A stretch of DNA of 6,527 nt from Prevotella sp. UBA1378 (GTDB taxonomy: Bacteria > Bacteroidota > Bacteroidia > Bacteroidales > Bacteroidaceae). Made by a program: the position numbers and the translations under genes. Below, piece by piece: positions 1 through 5,612 of this stretch. Each line of letters starts with the position of its first letter. Position 1 is the first letter of the stretch. The stretch is from positions 1 through 6,527 of the forward strand of contig DBRC01000001.1 of NCBI GenBank assembly GCA_002305505.1, read 5' to 3'. The notes under the pieces were generated by a model. That model was given only the letters and a program-made list of their open reading frames with translations. It ran no database searches and was not told the DNA's origin.

Positions 1-15
1 TTTCTTATCCCGAAC

Positions 16-126
16 TCAGGTTTTAAGGGAAACATACTTGAATCCCATGCCCATAAGGTGCATGAGAGTTGGGAATTTTACTCTACTGTCCTCACAAAAA
101 GCTGACCTTGTTACCTTTTCTTCCAT
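16..126 (-). pseudogene. N-terminal fragment resembling type I restriction enzyme subunit R, ended by an in-frame TGA
   Basis: A 36-codon reading frame starts at ATG 126-124 and ends at TGA 18-16. Residues 12-25 (EDSRVKFPTLMHLM) followed by GMGFKYVSLK resemble the conserved N-terminus of HsdR, the motor/nuclease subunit of type I restriction enzymes. HsdR proteins are usually around 1,000 residues, and the nuclease and helicase motifs lie far downstream of this segment, so nothing catalytic is present. The start lies 10 nt after the stop of the XRE regulator gene, an operon-like spacing. After the TGA the same frame reads VRDKK to the window edge without another stop. A nonsense mutation in a once longer gene is therefore as likely as a true short ORF. 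The HsdR assignment rests on recalled family similarity over about 25 residues. The rest of the gene, and any hsdM or hsdS, would lie outside the window. Confidence 0.5.
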
Positions 127-136
127 ACCTGCTTGC

Positions 137-331
137 TTATTTATCGACAATTAAGTCCTTGATATTTACGGATAGATATTCAGCAATTTTATTCAGCAAG
201 TCTAAAGAGGGCTGTTTGCGATTGCTGCAATACGCATTGATTGTGCTGAAACTCTTGCCAAGTTCCTTCGCCAATTGCGTTTGGGAAACTTCTTTTTCCA
301 CAAGCACGAGTTTTATTCTGTTCAGTTTCAT
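137..331 (-). CDS. XRE/Cro-CI family helix-turn-helix regulator, 64 aa
   Basis: This small protein is almost entirely one Cro/CI-type DNA-binding domain. Residues 16-24 (SQTQLAKEL) form the first helix of the HTH and about 27-37 (SFSTINAYCSN) the recognition helix. The closing QPSLDLLNKIAEYL and VNIKDL (40-60) are typical of the family. There is no ligand-binding or dimerisation extension. Small regulators of this kind often sit directly upstream of restriction-modification genes in Bacteroidetes, and the next ORF here, 10 nt downstream, resembles the start of HsdR. The likely role is therefore local control of that locus, which is inference. The start at 331 is preceded by GGAAG directly against the ATG. 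A loose -7-like box (TGTCTTTG, complement 371-364) lies upstream without a clear -33 partner. The gene is A+T-rich, unlike nrdJ, which fits acquired DNA. Confidence 0.85.
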   Translation of the reverse strand: MKLNRIKLVLVEKEVSQTQLAKELGKSFSTINAYCSNRKQPSLDLLNKIAEYLSVNIKDLIVDK

Positions 332-520
332 CTTCCAAGCCTTTGATTTACACTTATCAAATGCAAAGACAACTATTATATTTCACTAAACCGCTTGTTT
401 CATGCTATATTTATGTCTTTATATGGTAGTTTTTGCCTGTTCATAGTGGTCAGGTAGTAGAAAAATATGGAGTATCAAGTATTTTTCTTCAATTGTTACA
501 GCTTTTCATCAAGAAATGAT

Positions 521-528
521 TATCTTTG
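521..528 (+). promoter_or_regulatory. Possible Bacteroidetes -7 box with no gene downstream
   Basis: TATCTTTG matches the Bacteroidetes -7 consensus TAnnTTTG exactly. No good TTTG is found at the usual 19-21 nt upstream; the nearest TTG is at 493-495, which is too far. If active, it would start a plus-strand transcript near 535 that crosses both palindromic elements. The 8-base motif can occur by chance in A+T-rich DNA. Confidence 0.3.
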
Positions 529-724
529 CCTCAGAAGATTCAGTGTTCTTTGGAGCAATGCAGAATAAAGAGAGGGAAAGAAACTCTCTCGTTTTCAACT
601 CGTAACCCATTTATCCTTTATTCAGCCTTATTCTATTCATTACGCCTGCAAAATACAAATTTCTTAGACCACTTCCGAGCTGCGTCGGCCATGCCGTTGC
701 AGCACAGGCGATTTACCGCCGTTT

Positions 725-786
725 TGATTTTTGGCCATTTTTCTGAGACTTTTGGCCAAAAATCTCAGAAAAATGGCCAAAAATCA
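725..786. repeat. 62-bp near-perfect palindrome with three TGGCCA cores at 21-bp spacing (element A)
   Basis: Bases 725-755 and 756-786 are reverse complements except for one pair (C749/A762). The palindrome contains three copies of TGGCCA at 732-737, 753-758 and 774-779, each exactly 21 bp from the next, with the overall dyad centred on the middle copy. TGGCCAAAAATC also occurs as a direct repeat (753-764 and 774-785). As RNA it would fold into a hairpin of about 30 bp. As DNA it offers three symmetric sites on one face of the helix. It is related to the element at 855-914. I do not recognise a named repeat family. Confidence 0.9.
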
Positions 787-854
787 TTCCGACTGCTTTC
801 TCCTTGTCCGCCACTTGCAATGCCGATGGCAGGCGGCAGCTTTATCGTCAGAAA

Positions 855-914
855 GATTTATTGCAATAATTCTGAGAAATATTGCAATAAATCCCGGAAA
901 TATTGCAATAAATC
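855..914. repeat. 60-bp imperfect palindrome with three TTGCAA cores at 21-bp spacing (element B)
   Basis: This element has the same layout as the one at 726-785. Three TTGCAA cores lie at 861-866, 882-887 and 903-908, 21 bp apart. The first and last are bounded by GATTT and AAATC, and the overall dyad is centred on the middle core. Of 30 symmetric pairs 25 match; the mismatches are 869/900, 873/896, 875/894, 878/891 and 879/890. Aligned without gaps to element A it is identical at 43 of 60 positions. It can also be read as tandem units beginning ATTGCAATAA at 860, 881 and 902. Confidence 0.88.
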
Positions 915-1001
915 ATTTGGGGCTTTATCCGTATGCTTGTCTATTGCTTGGATGCTGGGCGATAATTCCTTGCCTTTTGCTTGGAAACATGATTCTTACC
1001 C

Positions 1002-1036
1002 CCGGCCGGCATGTATGCCCGGCGGTGCATTTTTTT
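1002..1036 (+). terminator. Possible intrinsic terminator (G+C-rich hairpin and T7)
   Basis: CCGGCCGGCAT (1002-1012) and ATGCCCGGCGG (1015-1025) pair at 9 of 11 positions, or better with bulges. Seven T follow at 1030-1036 after a four-base gap (TGCA). The tight loop, internal mismatches and gap before the T-run make it a weak example. It could end any transcript begun upstream, and it would insulate nrdJ. Confidence 0.35.
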
Positions 1037-1125
1037 GATGTTCGGAGGCAGAATGCTGCTGCGGGTGAAAGTGAAACAAAATGGAAAACTACTTATGCGG
1101 ATAGCGTTCAATAAGTTATCTGTTT

Positions 1126-1166
1126 CGGAAAACTTTGAACCGGAAAACGCCTTGAAAGTTTTCCGG
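1126..1166. repeat. Nested inverted repeats upstream of the nrdJ promoter
   Basis: CGGAAAACTTT (1126-1136) and AAAGTTTTCCG (1155-1165) are a perfect 11-bp inverted repeat around an 18-nt loop. Within the loop, CCGGAAAA (1140-1147) is also the perfect complement of TTTTCCGG (1159-1166). Two left arms therefore compete for one right arm. The right arm ends nine bases before the -33 box of the nrdJ promoter, a place that suits an operator or activator site. No protein can be named for it. Confidence 0.75.
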
Positions 1167-1174
1167 AAAAATAG

Positions 1175-1205
1175 TTTGCCATGTCGGATAAAGTTGCTAA
1201 CTTTG
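1175..1205 (+). promoter_or_regulatory. Bacteroidetes-type promoter of nrdJ
   Basis: TTTG (1175-1178), a 19-nt spacer and TAACTTTG (1198-1205) fit the Bacteroidetes primary sigma factor consensus in both boxes and spacing. Transcription should start about five to seven bases after the -7 box, leaving a leader of roughly 20 nt before the nrdJ ATG at 1232. That is too short for a riboswitch. A perfect 6-bp inverted repeat, AAAGTT (1190-1195) and AACTTT (1199-1204), overlaps the -7 box and could be an operator. Confidence 0.75.
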
Positions 1206-1231
1206 CAATCACAAGATATTAATCGCTAAAC

Positions 1232-3832
1232 ATGGAACCAAAGAAAACTTACACGTATGAAGAGGCCTTCGGCGCCTCCATGGCTTACTTCGGCGGCGAC
1301 GAGCTGGCCGCCCGGGTATGGGTAAACAAGTATGCTATGAAAGATAGCTACGGAAACATCTACGAACAGTCGCCTGCCGACATGCATTGGCGCATCGCCA
1401 ATGAGATAGCGAGGATAGAAGGGAAGTACCCGAACCCGATGACGGCCGGGGAAATCTTCGAGCTGCTCGACCACTTTAGGTACATCGTTCCGGCAGGCAG
1501 CCCGATGACGGGCATCGGCAATAACCACCAGATAGCGTCGCTGTCTAACTGCTTCGTTATCGGGCTCGACGGCGATGCCGACTCGTACGGAGCCATCATG
1601 CGCATCGACGAGGAGCAGGTGCAGCTGATGAAGCGCCGCGGCGGAGTGGGGCACGACCTGAGCCACGTGCGCCCAAAGGGTTCGCCGGTGAACAACTCGG
1701 CCCTTACGTCGACAGGGCTGGTGCCGTTCATGGAGCGCTACAGCAACTCTACGCGCGAGGTGGCGCAGGACGGCCGCCGCGGGGCGCTGATGCTGAGCGT
1801 GAGCATCAAGCATCCCGACAGCGAGGCTTTCATCGATGCCAAGATGACGGAAGGGAAGGTGACGGGGGCTAACGTGTCGGTGAAAATCGACGATGAGTTC
1901 ATGCAGTGTGCCGTAGACGATAAGCCCTATATACAGCAGTTCCCGATAGACAGCGACCAGCCTGACTACCGGAAAGAGATACAGGCGCGCCAGCTGTGGG
2001 AGAAGATTGTGCACAACGCATGGAAGAGCGCCGAGCCGGGCGTGCTGTTCTGGGATACCATCCTGCGCGAGAGCATCCCCGACTGCTATGCCGACCTGGG
2101 CTTCCGTACGGTGTCGACCAACCCCTGCGGCGAGATACCGCTCTGCCCGTACGACTCGTGCCGCCTGCTAAGCATCAACCTCTACTCGTACGTGGTGAAT
2201 CCGTTCACGAAGGATGCTTACTTCGATTACGGACTGTTCCGTAAGCACGTGGCTGCCGCCCAGCGTATCATGGACGACATCGTGGACCTGGAACTGGAGA
2301 AAATCGACCTGATTATGCGGAAAATAGAGTCGGACCCGCAGAGCAGCGAAGTGAAAGGCGCAGAATACCACTTGTGGGAGAAAATAAAGAAGAAGAGCGG
2401 CATGGGGCGCCGTACGGGCGTGGGAATCACGGCCGAGGGCGATATGATAGCGGCGATGGGGCTGCGTTATGGTACGCAGGAGGCCACCGACTTCTCGGTA
2501 GAGGTGCACAAGAACCTGGCGCTCACGGCTTACCGCTCGTCGGTAGAGATGGCCAAGGAGCGCGGCGCCTTCGAGGTGTACGACGCCGGGCGCGAAGCTG
2601 CTAACCCCTTCGTGCTGCGCATAAAGGAAAGCGACCCGCAGCTTTACGAGGACATGGCGGAATACGGCCGCCGCAACATCGCCTGCCTGACCATCGCCCC
2701 AACGGGCACTACGTCGCTGATGACACAGACCACGAGCGGCATCGAGCCCGTGTTCCTGCCGGTATACAAGCGGCGCCGCAAGGTGAACCCGAACGACGAG
2801 GCTGTGCATGTCGACTTTGTCGACGAGGTGGGCGACTCGTTCGAGGAATACATCGTTTACCACCCGAAGTTCATGGAATGGATGAAGGTGAACGGGCTGG
2901 ATACGGGAAAGCGCTACACGCAGGCCGAAATAGACGAGCTGGTGGCACAGTCGCCCTATAACAAGGCGACGGCCAACGATGTGGACTGGCTGATGAAGGT
3001 GCGCATGCAGGGCGCCATACAGAAGTGGGTGGACCACTCGATCAGCGTCACGGTGAACCTGCCGAACGATGTCGACGAGCAACTGGTGAACCGGCTTTAT
3101 GTCGAGGCATGGCGGTCGGGCTGCAAAGGCTGTACCATCTACCGCGACGGCAGCCGCGCCGGCGTGATGATTTCGGTGTCGAAGAAGGATAAGAAAGACA
3201 AGAAAAAGGAAGAAAAGGCTGTGGAAGGCGACGACAGCAAGCTGCATGCCGATGTGCAGGGCATGCCGTGCAAGCATCCGGAGGTGACCGAGGTGAGGCC
3301 GCAGACGCTGGAGTGCGACGTGGTGCGCTTCCAGAACAACAAGGAGAAATGGGTGGCCTTCGTCGGGTTGCTGAAAGGCTACCCTTACGAGATATTCACC
3401 GGTCTGCAAGACGACGACGAGGGCATCGTGCTGCCTAAGACGGTGACCAAGGGGAAAATCATCAAGCAGACCAACGAGGACGGCACGCACCGCTACGATT
3501 TCCAGTTCGAGAACAAGCGCGGATACAAGACGACCGTAGAGGGGCTGAGCGACAAGTTTAACCCGGAATACTGGAACTATGCCAAGCTGATTTCGGGCGT
3601 GCTGCGCTACCGCATGCCGATCGACCATGTCATCAAGCTGGTGGGGTCGCTGCAGCTCAAGAGCGAAACCATCAATACGTGGAAGAACGGCGTAGAGCGC
3701 GCGCTGAAGAAATATATCGTGGACGGCACGGAGGCAACAGGCCAGAGATGCCCCAGCTGCGGCAATGAGAGCCTGGTATACCAGGAGGGCTGCCTCATCT
3801 GCAAGAGCTGCGGGGCCAGCCGCTGCGGATAA
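1232..3832 (+). CDS. nrdJ: Adenosylcobalamin-dependent (class II) ribonucleotide reductase
   Basis: It reduces ribonucleotides, most likely the diphosphates, to deoxyribonucleotides in the cytoplasm using a vitamin B12 radical, independently of oxygen. The 866 residues match the long NrdJ form. NPCGEIPL (297-304) carries Asn297, the thiyl-radical Cys299 and Glu301. Cys107 (SNCFV) and Cys310 are the expected active-site disulfide pair. PTGTTS (490-495) is the conserved phosphate-binding loop. SGCKGCTIYRDGSR (629-642) closes the catalytic barrel. A lysine-rich linker (651-662) leads to a C-terminal domain ending in a Zn ribbon/redox tail with cysteines 840, 843, 854, 857, 860 and 865. There is no N-terminal ATP-cone. 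The start at 1232 follows its own promoter by about 20 nt and has no Shine-Dalgarno. folB follows after 17 nt, so the two are probably cotranscribed. No frameshift is seen. Confidence 0.96.
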   Translation: MEPKKTYTYEEAFGASMAYFGGDELAARVWVNKYAMKDSYGNIYEQSPADMHWRIANEIARIEGKYPNPMTAGEIFELLDHFRYIVPAGSPMTGIGNNHQIASLSNCFVIGLDGDADSYGAIMRIDEEQVQLMKRRGGVGHDLSHVRPKGSPVNNSALTSTGLVPFMERYSNSTREVAQDGRRGALMLSVSIKHPDSEAFIDAKMTEGKVTGANVSVKIDDEFMQCAVDDKPYIQQFPIDSDQPDYRKEIQARQLWEKIVHNAWKSAEPGVLFWDTILRESIPDCYADLGFRTVSTNPCGEIPLCPYDSCRLLSINLYSYVVNPFTKDAYFDYGLFRKHVAAAQRIMDDIVDLELEKIDLIMRKIESDPQSSEVKGAEYHLWEKIKKKSGMGRRTGVGITAEGDMIAAMGLRYGTQEATDFSVEVHKNLALTAYRSSVEMAKERGAFEVYDAGREAANPFVLRIKESDPQLYEDMAEYGRRNIACLTIAPTGTTSLMTQTTSGIEPVFLPVYKRRRKVNPNDEAVHVDFVDEVGDSFEEYIVYHPKFMEWMKVNGLDTGKRYTQAEIDELVAQSPYNKATANDVDWLMKVRMQGAIQKWVDHSISVTVNLPNDVDEQLVNRLYVEAWRSGCKGCTIYRDGSRAGVMISVSKKDKKDKKKEEKAVEGDDSKLHADVQGMPCKHPEVTEVRPQTLECDVVRFQNNKEKWVAFVGLLKGYPYEIFTGLQDDDEGIVLPKTVTKGKIIKQTNEDGTHRYDFQFENKRGYKTTVEGLSDKFNPEYWNYAKLISGVLRYRMPIDHVIKLVGSLQLKSETINTWKNGVERALKKYIVDGTEATGQRCPSCGNESLVYQEGCLICKSCGASRCG

Positions 3833-3849
3833 ACAATGGATATGTAAAG

Positions 3850-4230
3850 ATGAAGTTGCAGTCGGGTTATATCTATCTGCGCGGTGTCCGCTTCCACGCC
3901 TTTCATGGGGTAATGCCCCAGGAAAGGGCGGTGGGGGCGGACTTCGCCGTCGACCTGCGCATCGGTTACGATGTGAGCCGCGCTATGCGGAGCGACGAGG
4001 TGGAGGATACGCTGAACTATGCCGAGGTGTATGCGGTTGTGAAGCGCGAGATGGCGCAGCCCTCGCAGTTGTTGGAACATGTGGCAGGGCGCATCGCCGA
4101 GGCCCTTGCCGCCGCCTTTCCTGCAATCCGGTCGGTAGACTTGGCCGTCACGAAGCAGAACCCGCCGATGGGCGCCGACAGCAAAGGTGCCGGGGTGGAG
4201 ATACATTTAATAAATGATAAAACTATCTGA
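3850..4230 (+). CDS. folB: Dihydroneopterin aldolase
   Basis: FolB cleaves 7,8-dihydroneopterin to 6-hydroxymethyl-7,8-dihydropterin and glycolaldehyde in tetrahydrofolate synthesis, as a cytoplasmic homo-oligomer (octamer in known relatives). The 126 residues are the usual length. The family signature is clear: FHAFHGVMPQER (15-26) with Glu25, LNYAEVY (55-61) with Tyr57, QLLEH (73-77) with the pterin-binding Glu76, and VTKQNPPMG (100-108) with Lys102. These match the catalytic Glu, Tyr, Glu and Lys of characterised aldolases. The start lies 17 nt after the nrdJ stop with no promoter between, so it is probably read from the nrdJ promoter. A link between deoxynucleotide and folate supply, both needed for DNA synthesis, is inference. 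Its last bases run up to the promoter of the next gene. Confidence 0.93.
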   Translation: MKLQSGYIYLRGVRFHAFHGVMPQERAVGADFAVDLRIGYDVSRAMRSDEVEDTLNYAEVYAVVKREMAQPSQLLEHVAGRIAEALAAAFPAIRSVDLAVTKQNPPMGADSKGAGVEIHLINDKTI

Positions 4231-4234
4231 TAAT

Positions 4235-4266
4235 TTTGAGTTCCTGCGGGAAAATCATTACTTTTG
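4235..4266 (+). promoter_or_regulatory. Bacteroidetes-type promoter of the amidase-mlaD pair
   Basis: TTTG (4235-4238), a 20-nt spacer and TACTTTTG (4259-4266) match the Bacteroidetes consensus in both boxes. The -33 box begins five bases after the folB stop. Transcription would start near 4271-4273, downstream of the ATGs at 4214 and 4268. This favours the amidase start at 4283 (or 4277) and separates the envelope genes from nrdJ-folB. Confidence 0.65.
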
Positions 4267-4282
4267 CATGTTGAAGATGTGT

Positions 4283-5608
4283 ATGAGCAAGAAGATAGTG
4301 TTGTTTCTGTGCGTAACAATGTGCTTCGCAGCGGTGGCCGCTGCTGCGGACAAGAAGTTTACGCTTGTAATCGACCCCGGCCATGGCGGCCACGACGCAG
4401 GTGCCTTGGGGGCTTTCTCAAAGGAGAAGGACATCAACTTGAATGTGGCTTTGGCGTTTGGAAAGAACGTGGAACGCAATTGTCCCGACGTGCGGGTGGT
4501 TTATACCCGCAAGGGCGACCAGTTCGTGCCGTTGCATGAACGGGCTAACATCGCCAACCGCCATAAGGCCGACCTGTTTATTTCTATCCATACCAATGCG
4601 CTGCCCGGGGGGAAAGTGTCCCGGGGATTGGAGACGTATACGCTGGGCATGCACCGCGCAGCGGACAACTTCGACGTGGCCAAGCGCGAGAACTCCGTAA
4701 TCTTGATAGAAAAGGACTATAAGCGGCATTACGAAGGATTCGACCCGCGGTCGAGCGAAAGCTACATCATGTTCGAGTTTATGCAGGATAAGAACATGGC
4801 GCAGAGCGTAGAGCTGGCCAGGTTTGTACAAAAGCGCGCCTGTGCAGCCGCTAACCGGCAGAACAAAGGTGTGAAGCAAGCCGGATTCTTGGTGCTGCGC
4901 GAGACGTCGATGCCCAGCTGCCTGATAGAACTCGGGTTTATCACCACCTCCGACGAGGAGCAATACCTGAATACCGAAAGCGGAATCAACGCGTTGGGGC
5001 AGGGCATCTATCAGGCATTTGTGGATTATAAAAAAAAATACGATTCGGCCATCACGGTGCCGTATCAGGCGGAAACAAAACAGGAGGTAAGCATCCCGAC
5101 GGTAGTGCCGGAGACCACGCTGCCGCAACCTCAAGAGGAGGCAGAGGGAAGGAAAGGGCAAGGTAAGGCCGTACAGGAGGAACCGGCCGAGGCTGGGCTG
5201 CTGGCCGCGGGCGGGCTGCCGGTGCAGGGCGAACAGGCTGACAGTAGCGGCAAGGCCGTGCAGAAACCCCGTGAGGAACAGCAGGGGATGCTGGCAGGGA
5301 AACCGCTGCAGGAGCAGGCGCACCCGGCTGACGGACCGGTTTTCAAAGTGCAGATACTGGCAAATAACCGCCGTCTGGCCCCGGGTAGCGAACAGTTGAA
5401 GGGCATCGGTGACGTAGACTGTTACGAGGAAGGTGGTCTGTACAAGTACACTTGCGGAGCATCGGCCGACTATAATGAAATATACAGGTTGCGCAAGGAG
5501 ATTTCCGGGAAATTCCCGGAGGCATTCATCATCGCTTTTAAAGGCGGGAGCAAGATGAATGTGGCAGAGGCGGTCCGCGAATTTAAAAATAAAAGAAATA
5601 AACGATGA
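4283..5608 (+). CDS. Secreted N-acetylmuramoyl-L-alanine amidase (Amidase_3) with C-terminal SPOR-like domain
   Basis: A zinc hydrolase that cuts the amide bond between N-acetylmuramic acid and the stem peptide of peptidoglycan, as AmiA/B/C do in cell separation. From Met at 4283 it has 441 residues: a signal peptide (1-22, hydrophobic 5-21, ending AAAA), an Amidase_3 domain (about 26-253), a low-complexity Gln/Glu/Pro linker (255-350) with GKAVQ twice (294, 323), and a SPOR-like domain (about 353-420, starting FKVQILA). Zn ligands are His34 (DPGHGG), Glu48 (KEKDINL) and His103 (SIHTNA); Glu216 (LIELGF) is the catalytic acid/base. SPOR domains bind denuded septal glycan, suggesting division-site action. 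The frame opens at 4214, but that ATG overlaps folB, and ATG 4268 lies before the expected transcription start. MSKK at 4283 gives the cleanest signal peptide. The MCE gene follows after 4 nt. Confidence 0.93.
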   Translation: MSKKIVLFLCVTMCFAAVAAAADKKFTLVIDPGHGGHDAGALGAFSKEKDINLNVALAFGKNVERNCPDVRVVYTRKGDQFVPLHERANIANRHKADLFISIHTNALPGGKVSRGLETYTLGMHRAADNFDVAKRENSVILIEKDYKRHYEGFDPRSSESYIMFEFMQDKNMAQSVELARFVQKRACAAANRQNKGVKQAGFLVLRETSMPSCLIELGFITTSDEEQYLNTESGINALGQGIYQAFVDYKKKYDSAITVPYQAETKQEVSIPTVVPETTLPQPQEEAEGRKGQGKAVQEEPAEAGLLAAGGLPVQGEQADSSGKAVQKPREEQQGMLAGKPLQEQAHPADGPVFKVQILANNRRLAPGSEQLKGIGDVDCYEEGGLYKYTCGASADYNEIYRLRKEISGKFPEAFIIAFKGGSKMNVAEAVREFKNKRNKR

Positions 5609-5612
5609 AGGT

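Larger units (their letters stand above)
332..1231. other. About 900 bases without a convincing gene, rich in palindromes
   Basis: No reading frame here looks like a real protein. The longest plus-strand frames run straight through the palindromic elements and give low-complexity 7-residue repeats, and one ends within the nrdJ promoter leader. What it does hold is an isolated TAnnTTTG box at 521-528, two related 60-bp tripartite palindromes (726-785 and 855-914), a G+C-rich hairpin followed by seven T at 1002-1036, a group of GGAAAAC inverted repeats at 1126-1166, and the nrdJ promoter at 1175-1205. The left part is A+T-rich like the XRE gene. Composition rises from about 660 onward. Confidence 0.7.

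Noticed and set aside
69..389. 106-codon plus-strand frame opposite the XRE gene
   Set aside because: The minus strand encodes a recognisable HTH protein over the same bases. This frame is hydrophobic noise.
558..605. 15-codon micro-ORF after GGAG, downstream of the 521 box
   Set aside because: Too short to judge. It spans a weak 6-bp hairpin (569-574/584-589) and has no leader-peptide features.
808..836. CCGCC/GGCGG and TGCC/GGCA nested stems between the two palindromes
   Set aside because: Arms of four to five bases with an eight-base bulge are expected by chance in this composition.
725..914. CRISPR array
   Set aside because: The 21-bp units have no unique spacers of constant length and each repeat is internally symmetric; no cas gene is present.
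526..1038. 170-codon plus-strand frame through the palindromes
   Set aside because: It starts with TTG inside a promoter-like box, has no recognisable domain, and its 7-residue repeats are just the 21-bp DNA repeat translated.
731..1114. 127-codon plus-strand frame
   Set aside because: It begins inside the first palindrome and overlaps another frame over the same repeats. No family resemblance.
1011..1229. 72-codon frame ending just before nrdJ
   Set aside because: It begins in the terminator-like hairpin and contains the nrdJ promoter. Composition and residues look random.
2168..3628. 486-codon minus-strand frame within nrdJ
   Set aside because: Antisense shadow of a G+C-rich gene. The plus strand carries a full NrdJ with all catalytic residues.
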